64,000 nucleotides of DNA from UBA7359 sp964523895. Lineage in GTDB: Bacteria; Pseudomonadota; Gammaproteobacteria; Eutrophobiales; Eutrophobiaceae. The position numbers were made by a program, and so were the translations under genes. The notes below the pieces were generated by a model. It did no database searches and had not been told where the DNA came from. It saw nothing but the letters and a program-made list of their open reading frames with translations. The stretch lies in contig CAZGBJ010000010.1 in NCBI GenBank assembly GCA_964523895.1, positions 1 through 64,000 of the forward strand. Reading direction: 5' to 3'. Numbering within the stretch: position 1 is the stretch's first letter; the number at the start of each line of letters is the position of its first letter. Of the stretch, positions 35,036 to 44,559 are shown piece by piece.

Positions 35036-35464
35036 ATGAAGCTTCCGGAAAATACTTTAGCTACTGAACCGCAGGTGGAAATGATTCCTCTCATCGATGT
35101 GGTGTTTCTTGTATTGGTTGCGTTTATTTACGCCAGTATGTTCATGACTTATAAGACTGGTCTGTCTGTCGATCTGCCTGAGAGCAGTCAGGCGGAAACA
35201 GTGATGTCAGAGGTGCTTACACTGACAATCATGCGTGATGGGTCGCTATTTTTAAATGAGGATCCAGTCACACCGGAGCTACTCAGTGATACGCTTTCGA
35301 CTGCAAAAACAGTTTCTGGTGAGAAGCCTGCTTTGTATGTTATGGCTGATGGTGAAGCGCGTCTTGATCCTTTGATTAAGATCATGGATCTGGCACGTAA
35401 GGCTGGTATCACAAGTTTGACTATCGCAACTGAAAAACAGGTAAACGCGACAGGAAAGCAATGA
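35036..35464 (+). CDS. exbD: ExbD-like TonB-system membrane protein
   Basis: 142 residues: one transmembrane helix with the conserved Asp that carries protons (VEMIPLIDVVFLVLVAFIY, Asp about residue 22), then a periplasmic domain. Partner of the ExbB encoded upstream. It overlaps the next gene, tonB, by four bases (ATGA), so the three are one operon. Confidence 0.9.
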   Translation: MKLPENTLATEPQVEMIPLIDVVFLVLVAFIYASMFMTYKTGLSVDLPESSQAETVMSEVLTLTIMRDGSLFLNEDPVTPELLSDTLSTAKTVSGEKPALYVMADGEARLDPLIKIMDLARKAGITSLTIATEKQVNATGKQ

Positions 35465-36495
35465 ACCAGAATCGTGCTTGGGCATACTTTGCAGTCCTGT
35501 TATCGATATTGATGCATGCCAGTATTGCAAGCCTGGGAAACTTCCAATTGAATGAAGCGGGATCTAAAGGTGGCTCATTGTCAGTCACAGTTGCCGGGCA
35601 CTCTAATGATTCAGGACTTCAATCATCACAAAATATAAACACAGATTCTGTCCCCAGTTCTGAGAATACCCCTGTTTCAGAATTGAATACAGAACCAACA
35701 CCACCGGATCCAATTGCAGCGGAAACGACAACCTCTACTGAGAATACTCCTGTTTCAGAATTAGATACGGTACCAACACCGCCGGATCCGATTGCAGCGG
35801 AAACGAAAACCCCTACTGAGGATACTTCTGCTTCAGAATTTAAAATAGAACAATCAACGGTTCCGGTTGCAGCAAAAAAAATAATCCGTACCGAGGTTTC
35901 TACTAAGCAAGAACAAACCGAAGAGCTACCAACCACGAAACCTGTGGAGGAGCCAAAGCAACTTGCTGAAAAAAAAGCTAAACCGGTTACTGAACGAGTA
36001 GAAAAAGCGCAAGCGCATAAACCAGTTGAACAGAAAACAAATCCTACAGCATCCTCTAAGCAAGCGAAAATGAGTCCTGCTACTACAGAATCACAATCTG
36101 CCGCAGCCTCAGCATCGCCCGAAGGGCAGGAAATGAATATGTCATCTATGAATCAAACTGGTTCAACGACTAGTAAAGCAACTGCAGGGATAGGGATAGT
36201 TATACCAATTACACCCGATGTAACTGCGATTCCCCTGTATCATTTGATTCCCAAACCACCTTACCCAAGTCGAGCACGTGACCATGGTGAGGAGGGTACC
36301 GTGATCATAGCAATTCTGGTCTCAACAGATGGAAGCGTTGCCGATGCAAATATAACAAAATCATCAGGATATCCGCTACTTGATGGCAGTGCCTTGTCTA
36401 CCGTGAAGGCAAAGTGGAGGTTCAAGCCTGCCACTAAAAATAATAAACCGGTGGAGAGCTGGGTGCGAGCACCCATTCATTTCAGTATCTATTAG
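35461..36495 (+). CDS. tonB: TonB energy-transducing protein with an internal 26-residue repeat
   Basis: 344 residues: an N-terminal membrane anchor, a long Pro/Glu/Thr-rich periplasmic spacer, and the C-terminal TonB domain (YPSRARDHGEEGTVIIAILV, then SSGYPLLDGSALSTVKAKWRF, then ending FSIY). The spacer contains a 78-bp duplication (35662-35739 and 35740-35817) giving two copies of ENTPVSELxT and PTPPDPIAAET, with a partial third. Repeat number may set how far TonB reaches across the periplasm. It lies at the end of the exbBD-tonB operon. Confidence 0.92.
   Translation: MNQNRAWAYFAVLLSILMHASIASLGNFQLNEAGSKGGSLSVTVAGHSNDSGLQSSQNINTDSVPSSENTPVSELNTEPTPPDPIAAETTTSTENTPVSELDTVPTPPDPIAAETKTPTEDTSASEFKIEQSTVPVAAKKIIRTEVSTKQEQTEELPTTKPVEEPKQLAEKKAKPVTERVEKAQAHKPVEQKTNPTASSKQAKMSPATTESQSAAASASPEGQEMNMSSMNQTGSTTSKATAGIGIVIPITPDVTAIPLYHLIPKPPYPSRARDHGEEGTVIIAILVSTDGSVADANITKSSGYPLLDGSALSTVKAKWRFKPATKNNKPVESWVRAPIHFSIY
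35662..35817 (+). repeat. 78-bp tandem duplication within tonB
   Basis: Two in-frame copies of 78 bp (26 codons), diverged at a modest number of positions, with a degraded third copy after 35818. They encode the Pro-rich spacer motif ENTPVSEL..PTPPDPIAAET. Confidence 0.85.
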
Positions 36496-36578
36496 CATAG
36501 GAACAGTTGAACTAATTTAGCAGGAATAGTCTAGACTTATCTCAATAGCCTCTGTAATTGGTCGACGGAGATAATCTT

Positions 36579-37184
36579 ATGAAGCGACTGGTGTTAATTG
36601 TTTTTCTGGGATGGGTCCTGGTCGGTTGTGCAGAGATCCCGGCACGTATAGCACAGCCCCCCTCCGAAGAGGATTTACAACTTGGTAAGGCATTGGTCAA
36701 TATCAATGAAAATATTGACCAGTCGGTACGCTGGGGTGGCACCGTGTTGACAGTGTCAGAAGATAACGAGGAGGTCTGGCTTGAAATTCAACAGCGCGAA
36801 TTGGATCAAGATGGCGCGCCACGCCAGACCAATGCATCAAAGGGGCGGTTTCTGGTAAAAACAGAACATTCAGCAGAGGAACTACAGAGCTTGATCGGTA
36901 GGGATGTCACAGTATTTGGTACCTTGAGTGGATCATATGATGGTTCCATTGGCCGCACGCCATACCAGTTTCCTGTGGTCAATGCCGAGGAACACTACTT
37001 GTGGGGAAGCCAAAATTTAGCAGCTAATTCCGGCTATGATGACGGTTATTTCCGTTATCCTTATCCTTACTATTTTGGTAGATACCGGTATCCTTTACAT
37101 TTCTACCCATACACGAGTCGCTATCCATTCCAATACTATGGTTTCTATCCTCGAGCAGGATTTCGCTTCGACCACTATTATTGA
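36579..37184 (+). CDS. Slp-family outer-membrane lipoprotein
   Basis: A lipoprotein signal peptide ends at the lipobox LVGC (start ATG 36579 with CGGAGAT upstream; the frame extends to TTG 36558). The mature part matches the Slp/YeaY family (ENIDQSVRWGGTVL, VWLEIQQRELDQDG, GRFLVKTE, then LIGRDVTVFGTLSG). The C-terminal 50 residues are unusually rich in Tyr, Phe and Arg (YRYPLHFYPYTSRYPF) and may bind surface or aromatic ligands. The G+C-rich composition matches the TonB island, of which it is probably the last gene. Confidence 0.85.
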   Translation: MKRLVLIVFLGWVLVGCAEIPARIAQPPSEEDLQLGKALVNINENIDQSVRWGGTVLTVSEDNEEVWLEIQQRELDQDGAPRQTNASKGRFLVKTEHSAEELQSLIGRDVTVFGTLSGSYDGSIGRTPYQFPVVNAEEHYLWGSQNLAANSGYDDGYFRYPYPYYFGRYRYPLHFYPYTSRYPFQYYGFYPRAGFRFDHYY

Positions 37185-37279
37185 GGGTAGAGTTTATGTT
37201 GGCAGGAAAAATAATCAGACGTAACAAACCACAGCTGTACAATGTTATTCCATGCCACCCGTATTAGAACTTAAATATT

Positions 37280-38137
37280 CTATACTCCACTTTTTGGGCC
37301 ACATGCAGGAGGCTTGGGTCCCTTGCGCGTAGGCAAGGGCTGAGGTGCAATTTCTTCTTTGACTTCCAGCTTTCTCAACTTTGCGGCGATTTCACGAATT
37401 GCAGCGACTCCAGCACAATCCGGATCAAAGTCGATTGGTGCTTTGCATTGACGTTCAGCCTCCTCAAATCTTTCTTCAGCCGGGACGCTACCTATGATCG
37501 ACATCTCATGCTTGACACAGAATTCCTCGATTGCAGCTTGATCAGATTCATTTTTAACCTTATTGGCAATGACGTAGATATGCGGAATTTCCAGTTCTTT
37601 GGCTAGCAGATGGGTTCTAGCCGCCGCCTCAAGTGATCGATAATATGCCTCGGTCACGACCAGCATAATATCAACATTGCGTGCTGTGCCGCGTTTCAGG
37701 TGCTCTAGTCCGGCTTCCATATCGGTTACTGTAAATTCGCTGTAACCACTCATTTCGGCAATGACGGCGCGTACTGCCAGATGAGAACTGCACATACAGC
37801 CACTGCCGGCACTGCCATCTGCTGGCTTGCCCATGACGATTAAATCAATGTCGCCAGGCGCTTTGGCAGCATAAGTACTAATTAAATCATCTTCAGTCAG
37901 CGTCATTTGTAGTTTACGTTTGCCTTCTTCATCTTCCTTGACCTCCATAATACTTGGTGGGATATAGTTAATTTGATCGGCATCATCTATTGATATCCCC
38001 AGGGTCAGTGCCAGATTGGGATTTGGATCACCATCGACGGCAAGGATTTTTGTTTTTTCGTCAGCCAATATCCTCGTCAAAGTCCCCGTTATGGTTGTCT
38101 TACCTGCTCCACCTTTACCTACTGTTGCAATTTTCAT
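37280..38137 (-). CDS. CooC-like nickel-insertion ATPase
   Basis: MinD/NifH-type P-loop ATPase of the CooC family: deviant Walker A KGGAGKTT, the CxC motif SGCMCSSH used for dimer metal binding, and DMEAGLEHLKRGTA. CooC loads nickel into CO dehydrogenase, but no CODH gene is present; here it closes a hyp operon that lacks hypA and hypB, so nickel delivery to the hydrogenase is an attractive inference. A C-terminal tail with Cys (PPACGP) is extra. ATG 38137 is chosen with GGGGA upstream; an in-frame ATG at 38152 adds five residues. Confidence 0.85.
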   Translation of the reverse strand: MKIATVGKGGAGKTTITGTLTRILADEKTKILAVDGDPNPNLALTLGISIDDADQINYIPPSIMEVKEDEEGKRKLQMTLTEDDLISTYAAKAPGDIDLIVMGKPADGSAGSGCMCSSHLAVRAVIAEMSGYSEFTVTDMEAGLEHLKRGTARNVDIMLVVTEAYYRSLEAAARTHLLAKELEIPHIYVIANKVKNESDQAAIEEFCVKHEMSIIGSVPAEERFEEAERQCKAPIDFDPDCAGVAAIREIAAKLRKLEVKEEIAPQPLPTRKGPKPPACGPKSGV

Positions 38138-38187
38138 CTTGAGTATCCCCACATATAATTATGTTTCACATTAATGTCATTTATACA

Positions 38188-38739
38188 TTATTTCACACTA
38201 TCTTTAACTGTACTATTGTTAATCAGGTAACTGGATGATATCGGTTCACGCCATATTTTCTTTACTAATGCAATTTTAAACTCATCAAAATTCTTTTTAT
38301 CTTCAGGTTTCTCTTTTTCTGTGTTTAATCGATCTACTAATTCATAGAATTCAATAGAGACAAAATCATCTCGAAGTGAAATTAAATGAGAATGTGTTTC
38401 ATAATTAATTTTCCATTCATATTTCATGTTACCTGAACAACTTTTCTCGTGGTTAATATCCTCCGTCAATCTAAATTGATTTCTACTGATACAGTGTGTG
38501 ACATATTCAATAGCATCTCGAACTCCTGGACCAGGATGACTGCTTACAATAAACAGGTTTTTACGATCCCAAAGGCTTTTTTCTGAAAATAAATTTGCAG
38601 CTAATTGCAGGGCACGAAAAGCTACACTCAAACCCCAAATAGAATCACCTTGATGATAATCTATTAAATCATCATATTGCAGCGTATAAACTTCTCCATT
38701 TTCAGCAATCTTGATACTTTGTTGTTGTGCCACATTCAT
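38188..38739 (-). CDS. Hyp-operon protein, distantly reminiscent of FmdE
   Basis: 183 residues, cytoplasmic. The segment HQGDSIWGLSVAFRALQLA, followed by SSHPGPGVRDAIEYVTHC, has the spacing of FmdE-type proteins (HG-x-C-PG then DAI..C), but most of the cysteines are replaced. Located between hypE and the CooC-like gene in the same direction, with ten bases to hypE. A role in metal handling during hydrogenase maturation is inferred; the similarity is weak and should be treated as tentative. Confidence 0.6.
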   Translation of the reverse strand: MNVAQQQSIKIAENGEVYTLQYDDLIDYHQGDSIWGLSVAFRALQLAANLFSEKSLWDRKNLFIVSSHPGPGVRDAIEYVTHCISRNQFRLTEDINHEKSCSGNMKYEWKINYETHSHLISLRDDFVSIEFYELVDRLNTEKEKPEDKKNFDEFKIALVKKIWREPISSSYLINNSTVKDSVK

Positions 38740-38748
38740 TTAATGTCA

Positions 38749-39831
38749 TTAACATATGCGTGGCAATTGTTCGCCCATCAGCATATCCACGATACGCTCA
38801 CCACCAAATAAAGTTGAAAGTATAACGACACCAACTGGTGCAGCTTGCACCTCACCAATAATGGCAGCATTTTTACCTGCTGGATGTTCTTGCATGGCTG
38901 ATAGTAATGTTTCTGCATCTTCTTTAGGTACGATAGCGATAAGCTTTCCTTCATTGGCAAGATATAAAGGATCGAGTCCTAAAATCTCGCACATACCTTT
39001 GACTTCTTCCCTAATCAGAATATCAGATTCATTCATTACCATACACAACTCACTAGCTTCGGCGAATTCATTTAATACTGTTGCAATGCCACCGCGAGTC
39101 GCATCGCGTAAGCAATGGATGTCAGAACAGGTCTCCATCATCATTTCGATTAAACTATTAAGTGCCTGGCAATCACTTTCAATGGTGTTTTCCAGCGCCA
39201 TTTCTCCACGTGCATCAACAATAGCGGCACCATGATCACCTACAAAACCATTACAAATAATTACATCACCGACTTCGGCACGATGAGAAGCAATATTAAT
39301 TTTTTCAGGAATAATTCCAACGCCGGCAGTATTGATAAATAGTTTATCTGCTGCACCACGAGGCACAATTTTCGTGTCACCTGTGACAATTGAAACGCCA
39401 GCATTGTCTGCCGCAATTTTCATTTCTTTTGTAATAGTGCGTAATAATTCGACAGAAAAACCTTCTTCAATAATATATCCGCAACTCAAATAAAGAGGTT
39501 TGGCACCACCAACAGCAAGATCATTGACAGTTCCATTAACGGCCAGCGTCCCTATATTTCCCCCCGGGAAAAAAAGAGGATCGACTACATAGCTATCGGT
39601 AGTAAATGCCAACCGTTCTTTATCATGGTCAAACTTATTCAGAATGAGTCTTGCCTGATCTTCTAAAGGTGCTAAATGGTCATTAGAGAAACTACTGAGA
39701 AAAACATCATCAATTAGGTCTCGCATTGCTTTGCCACCACTACCATGTGCGAGAGTAATAGTATCGCCTCTAACTTTTCCACTGCGACGGCGTATGTTTG
39801 TCTTTTTATTATTACTTGCCGGCTTATTCAT
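38749..39831 (-). CDS. hypE: Hydrogenase maturation protein HypE
   Basis: Dehydrates carbamoyl to make the cyanide ligand of the hydrogenase iron. The substrate cysteine is the C-terminal residue in LPRIC, as in all HypE. Other features are TLAHGSGGKAMRDLI at the N-terminus and the nucleotide-binding loop VVDPLFFPGGNIG. HypF transfers the carbamoyl group to this cysteine. Overlaps hypD by four bases. Confidence 0.96.
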   Translation of the reverse strand: MNKPASNNKKTNIRRRSGKVRGDTITLAHGSGGKAMRDLIDDVFLSSFSNDHLAPLEDQARLILNKFDHDKERLAFTTDSYVVDPLFFPGGNIGTLAVNGTVNDLAVGGAKPLYLSCGYIIEEGFSVELLRTITKEMKIAADNAGVSIVTGDTKIVPRGAADKLFINTAGVGIIPEKINIASHRAEVGDVIICNGFVGDHGAAIVDARGEMALENTIESDCQALNSLIEMMMETCSDIHCLRDATRGGIATVLNEFAEASELCMVMNESDILIREEVKGMCEILGLDPLYLANEGKLIAIVPKEDAETLLSAMQEHPAGKNAAIIGEVQAAPVGVVILSTLFGGERIVDMLMGEQLPRIC

Positions 39832-40988
39832 GATGATATTTTATTTTTCGCTTCTCGCTTTTCGATCAATTCAGTTAAATCAACCCGTCCATAATTAAAA
39901 TAGGCCGCACAAGCACCTTCAGAGGAAACCATTAATGCGCCGAGTGGTGTTTCCGGTGTACATGTCGTACCAAAGACTTTGCATTCCCATGGTTTAATAA
40001 CACCTTTCAATACTTCTCCACATTGACAGGCTTTCGGATCAGCAATTTTCAAATTAGGAACAGAAAACTTCTTTTCTGCATCATAATTAGAATAAGCGTC
40101 TCGTATTTTTACTCCGGAATGATCAATTGAACCCAATCCGCGCCATTCAAAAAATTCTCTTAGTTCAAATACCTTGTTTACTGCATCTAATGCCTGGTTG
40201 TTGCCTTCTTCTGGAACGATACGTTGATACTGATTTTCAACTTCACAACGACCCTCTGTTATTTGTGTCAACAACATCCATATTGAATGCAGAATATCTA
40301 AAGGTTCAAAACCGGCTACAACTAAAGGCTTTTTATAATGTTCTGAAATAAATTGATAAGGTTTATTACCGATGACCATACTGACATGTCCCGGGCCAAT
40401 AAAACCATCAAGCAATAATTCTGGGGAATCGAGAATAGCTTTAACAGTAGGAACAATTGTTATGTGATTACAGAATAATGAAAAATTCTTAATTCCCATT
40501 TTCTCTGCTGTTAAAACAGTTAATGCGGTACTTGGCATGGTGGTTTCAAAACCAATACCAAAAAAAATGACTTCTTTATCCGGATTATTTTTTGCAATAT
40601 CTAAAGCATCTAACGGCGAATAAATCATCCGTATATCGGCACCTTCCGCTTTCGCTTGCAATAAACTTTTTTTAGAGCCAGGTACACGCATGGCATCACC
40701 AAACGTGGTAAAAATCACTTGCGGGTGTTCTGCCAGTGCAACACAATCATCAACTCTACCCATTGGAAGCACACAAACAGGACAACCGGGACCATGAACT
40801 AATTCTATTTTGTCCGGTAACATCTGTTCTAAACCGTAACGAAAAATAGTGTGTGTATGTCCACCACAAACTTCCATGAGCTGTAAGGGTCTTTGTTTAC
40901 AAATATCAATTTTTTCAATTAATGAATTAATATCATTAATTAATATTTTTGCTTTTTCCGGATCGCGAAATTCATCAACAAATTTCAT
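39828..40988 (-). CDS. hypD: Hydrogenase maturation protein HypD
   Basis: Scaffold for assembly of Fe(CN)2CO with HypC. The conserved motifs are present: CGGHTHTIFRYG near residue 42, GPGCPVCVLPMGRVD near 68-83, GIGFETTMPSTA, and the C-terminal cluster CQCGEVLKG..PWECKVFG that binds [4Fe-4S]. The stop overlaps the hypE start and the start overlaps the SIS gene stop, both by four bases. Confidence 0.96.
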   Translation of the reverse strand: MKFVDEFRDPEKAKILINDINSLIEKIDICKQRPLQLMEVCGGHTHTIFRYGLEQMLPDKIELVHGPGCPVCVLPMGRVDDCVALAEHPQVIFTTFGDAMRVPGSKKSLLQAKAEGADIRMIYSPLDALDIAKNNPDKEVIFFGIGFETTMPSTALTVLTAEKMGIKNFSLFCNHITIVPTVKAILDSPELLLDGFIGPGHVSMVIGNKPYQFISEHYKKPLVVAGFEPLDILHSIWMLLTQITEGRCEVENQYQRIVPEEGNNQALDAVNKVFELREFFEWRGLGSIDHSGVKIRDAYSNYDAEKKFSVPNLKIADPKACQCGEVLKGVIKPWECKVFGTTCTPETPLGALMVSSEGACAAYFNYGRVDLTELIEKREAKNKISS

Positions 40989-41674
40989 AAGTCATAGTTC
41001 CCAATGTTACCGCGTTCATCAGCCAAAATCGTATGTACTAAATCCCAAAGAATATGATAAATAGCCACGTGACATTCCTGTGTTCGATGGACACTGTCTG
41101 TTTCAACAACAATACAATGATCAAGTAAACCTTCTTCAGCCATTTGGCCACCATCACTGCCTGCTAAGCCAATAGTGTAAATACCCATTTCCTTCGCGCG
41201 TTTAAAAGCGGCTATCAGATTTTCTGAATTTCCACTTGTTGATATGCCAATAAGCCCATCACCTTTTTTTGCTAATGCTTCAAGTTGACGAACAAAGATG
41301 TGAGTAATGCCAACATCATTAGCGACAGCTGTCATCATTGCATTATCAGCTACAAGATTTATTGCAGTTAGTGCAGGTCGTCCTGTTGTTATTGGATGTA
41401 AAAATTCAACTGCAATGTGTGCAGCATCACAACTGGAACCGCCATTACCCATTGTCAAAAGTTGTCCAGAGGATTGATAAATTTTTGCAATGGTGTAAGC
41501 CGTATCAACTATTGACTGTGCATGTTCTTGAAATAATTTTTGTTTAACGGTAATACTTTCTTCAGCTTTTTGACGTACTGATTCAAGCAGTGATGCATTT
41601 TTTTTCTTTGGATCTTTTATATCGTTAGATAAAAAAGGATAAAGTGCTTCGAGTTGTTCTTTATTATCTGACAT
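40985..41674 (-). CDS. SIS-domain protein of the hyp operon (GmhA-like)
   Basis: 229 residues of the phosphoheptose isomerase/SIS fold: LTMGNGGSSCDAAHIAVEFL (sugar-phosphate loop), then GISTSGNSENLIAAFKRAKE and the C-terminal helix ECHVAIYHILWDLVH. GmhA converts sedoheptulose-7-phosphate, but this copy is inside a hyp operon, coupled to hypD by a four-base overlap. Such SIS genes accompany hyp operons elsewhere; the link to maturation is unexplained. Confidence 0.85.
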   Translation of the reverse strand: MSDNKEQLEALYPFLSNDIKDPKKKNASLLESVRQKAEESITVKQKLFQEHAQSIVDTAYTIAKIYQSSGQLLTMGNGGSSCDAAHIAVEFLHPITTGRPALTAINLVADNAMMTAVANDVGITHIFVRQLEALAKKGDGLIGISTSGNSENLIAAFKRAKEMGIYTIGLAGSDGGQMAEEGLLDHCIVVETDSVHRTQECHVAIYHILWDLVHTILADERGNIGNYDL

Positions 41675-41689
41675 GACTTAAATCAAAGA

Positions 41690-41971
41690 TTAGTCTGCTG
41701 AACTTGAACGTATAAGTTCCATTTCTTCTTGCATTTCACCTATTGCCATAAGAAGTTCCATGGTTTTATCTGCTTCTGCCTCATCTATACGACTCATGGC
41801 AAAACCCACATGTATCAATACCCAATCACCTATACAGGATTCGATAGGATGACCATCATCAATAATGCAAGTGATATTAACTTGTCGCTTCACGCCAGAT
41901 ACACTGACCATTGCCAGCTTATTTTCTTCGTCGGTGATCTCAACGATTTGACCGGGTATACCTAAGCACAT
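41690..41971 (-). CDS. hypC: Hydrogenase maturation chaperone HypC
   Basis: Starts MCLGIPGQIVEI, with the essential Cys2, and has a central SGVKRQVNI strand and GDWVLIHVGFAMSRID typical of HypC/HupF. It partners HypD in building the iron centre and carries it to the large subunit. Length (93) is normal. It lies between hypF and the SIS gene. Confidence 0.96.
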   Translation of the reverse strand: MCLGIPGQIVEITDEENKLAMVSVSGVKRQVNITCIIDDGHPIESCIGDWVLIHVGFAMSRIDEAEADKTMELLMAIGEMQEEMELIRSSSAD

Positions 41972-41985
41972 AATTTAATCCTGGT

Positions 41986-44379
41986 TTATGAAGCAATTGA
42001 TCTTGCAGCAGCAATAACAGCTTGCCCTAATGCTAACCCACCATCATTAGTAGGTAGTTTACGGTGTAATATTACACTAAATTGATCTGCTTTAAGCTGT
42101 GAAATGACTAATTCGGTAAGTATTTTATTCTGAAATACTCCCCCGGATAGCGCTATCGTCTCAATTGAATGATTGTTTTTATTATTTAAGATAATTTCAC
42201 GAATTATACGACAAATAGCATCTGCTAGCCCTTTATGAAATCGTGCTGCAATGATAGATATTTCTGTATTTTTACTTAAGTCTTTGAATAATGCTTGCCA
42301 CATAGTCGTTGGATCAACATAGAGTAAATTTTCTTCGCTTAGGCTAGTAGAAAATGAATAATTTAGTGAACTATCTTCATTAGATAGCGTGTCTTCATCA
42401 ACAATAGCTTCCATTTCTATTGCTGCCTGACCTTCATACCCTACCTTTTCTCTGCATATATCAATCGCTGCTGCGACTGCATCAAATAAACGACCACAAG
42501 AACTTGCCAAAGGACTATTCACCTTGTTTTCCAACATAGCGTCATAGGTTACAAGTTGTTTAGACTCAAGGAATTTTGTTAAGCCTAGATCATTAAATTG
42601 TTCTTTGTAACTTTTCCAACCTATTGTTGAAACAATATGAGCATAAGTATTACGCCAAGGTTCATAAATTGCTTGCATACCACCTGGCATAGCAATCGGT
42701 TTAAATGTTGCCAGGCGTTCATAATTAACATAATCAGCAAGCAAAAATTCACCACCCCATAATTGATTATCTTCACCAAAGCCTAAACCATCCAAGGCAA
42801 CGCCAAGTATTTTATCTGTATTTAAAGGTATATTATTTTCAGCCATGCAACTGGCAATATGCGCATGGTGGTGTTGTATTTTGTTCAATGTTGCATTTGT
42901 TTTGTCACAACGTTTTATCCCTTCTTTACTGGATAAATAATCAGGGTGTAAGTCAGTAGCAATATTTTCTGCTTTAAATTGATAAAGATCATGATAAAGA
43001 TTCAAGTTTTTACAGTAATCAATAAAGGTTGCTGCATTTTCAAGATCACCAAAATGCTGGGAAACAATCGCCTGATCATTTTTAATAAAACAAAAGGTAT
43101 TTTTTAATTCACCTCCCATCGCTAGTACTTCCGGACAATTAGAAAACCCTTCAGGTAAGTTTATAGGTGCTGGTGAATATCCTCTTGCTCTACGTAAAAA
43201 CTGAACATCATTTGCAACAATGCGAACTACTGAATCGTCCATTCGATTTACAATGTCGCGATCATTAAATAAAAAGTAATCTGCAATAGAATTTAATTTT
43301 TGTTTTGCAATATCATTCTCAATACATTGAGGCTCATCTGAAATATTTGCAGATGTTAATACAATAGGGTTCTTGTAATTATTTAAGATCAAATGATGTA
43401 AAGGCGAATAAGGCAACATAAACCCCAAGTAGTTTTGTTCTGGAGCAACAGCATTCGCGATATCATTATTATTTTGATTGATTTTTAAAAGAACAATGGG
43501 AGCCGATGCTGATTTTAATTCAGACTCTTCTTGATTATTAACATCACAATAATGACGAATCATGTCTATATTAGATGCCATCATTGCAAACGGTTTGTCA
43601 TAACGCTGTTTACGTTGTCGCAATTGTTTTACTGTATCTTCATTCAATGCATCACACGCTAAATGAAACCCACCGATTCCTTTAATCGCAATAATTTTTC
43701 CTTGAGCTAATAATGAACATACACGATTAATATCACTTTCTTCATTTAAGTTGTTATCTGTAACAACTTCTCCATCTGAATTTTCTAACCAAATTTGTGG
43801 CCCACATTCAGGACAAGCATTGGGTTGTGCATGGAAACGCCTATCTGATAAGTCTTGATATTCATTGTTACATTCTTCACACATCTTGAATGTCTTCATG
43901 GATGTATTGATTCGATCATAAGGAATCTTGTTTATGATCGTGAATCTCGGACCACAGTGAGTACAGTTTGTAAAAGGATAGTTAAAACGTCTGTTATTTG
44001 AATCAAAAATTTCTTCGATACATAAACCACAAGTACCTGCATCAGGCGCTATTCCAGTTAGAGGTTCTCCTGAAGTACTTGGTACGATCCTAAATTGGTC
44101 GGTATTTAATTGTTTACTATATGAATTACGTTTAATTGAATCGATGCGTGCTAGAGGAGGTGCTTCAGCATAAATACGTTCAATAAATTTATCTAAAATA
44201 TCTGCAGAACCTGATACTAAAATAAGTACGCCATTTGCATCATTTCGAACTTCACCAAACAGCTCACATTCATTGGCTATGCGAGAAACAGTTGGACGAA
44301 AACCAACACCTTGAACGATGCCTTTTATGCGAATTTTTTCGCAAACGATTTTCACTGTTTCCGTTGTTGTGATATTCAA
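41986..44379 (-). CDS. hypF: Carbamoyltransferase HypF
   Basis: First enzyme of cyanide-ligand synthesis. Domains in order: acylphosphatase (~12-100, GIVQGVGFRPTV), two zinc fingers (CGLCIEE..CTHC and CEECNNE..CPEC), a YrdC-like domain (~210-390), and a Kae1-like carbamoyltransferase (~400-797, with HHHAHIASCMAE and ALSGGVFQNKILTE). Length is standard. First gene of the minus-strand hyp operon; the promoter lies in the 346 bases shared with cysG. Confidence 0.96.
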   Translation of the reverse strand: MNITTTETVKIVCEKIRIKGIVQGVGFRPTVSRIANECELFGEVRNDANGVLILVSGSADILDKFIERIYAEAPPLARIDSIKRNSYSKQLNTDQFRIVPSTSGEPLTGIAPDAGTCGLCIEEIFDSNNRRFNYPFTNCTHCGPRFTIINKIPYDRINTSMKTFKMCEECNNEYQDLSDRRFHAQPNACPECGPQIWLENSDGEVVTDNNLNEESDINRVCSLLAQGKIIAIKGIGGFHLACDALNEDTVKQLRQRKQRYDKPFAMMASNIDMIRHYCDVNNQEESELKSASAPIVLLKINQNNNDIANAVAPEQNYLGFMLPYSPLHHLILNNYKNPIVLTSANISDEPQCIENDIAKQKLNSIADYFLFNDRDIVNRMDDSVVRIVANDVQFLRRARGYSPAPINLPEGFSNCPEVLAMGGELKNTFCFIKNDQAIVSQHFGDLENAATFIDYCKNLNLYHDLYQFKAENIATDLHPDYLSSKEGIKRCDKTNATLNKIQHHHAHIASCMAENNIPLNTDKILGVALDGLGFGEDNQLWGGEFLLADYVNYERLATFKPIAMPGGMQAIYEPWRNTYAHIVSTIGWKSYKEQFNDLGLTKFLESKQLVTYDAMLENKVNSPLASSCGRLFDAVAAAIDICREKVGYEGQAAIEMEAIVDEDTLSNEDSSLNYSFSTSLSEENLLYVDPTTMWQALFKDLSKNTEISIIAARFHKGLADAICRIIREIILNNKNNHSIETIALSGGVFQNKILTELVISQLKADQFSVILHRKLPTNDGGLALGQAVIAAARSIAS

Positions 44380-44559
44380 ACTAAATTACTCCACTTAAAA
44401 CGATAATTAAAAAGTGTTATATCATTATAAGTGTTTGATTAAGAGTTAAAATTATTTGTTGTCTGCTGTAACGTAAATGTACATTAATGTGAATTAGTTA
44501 AGAGTGGGTCAGCGACACTAAGTTACTGTTTTAATTAAATATTATCTATAACAAAAACT

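Noticed and set aside
37280..38152. CO dehydrogenase operon
   Set aside because: The CooC-like gene is present, but no CODH catalytic gene is in the window.
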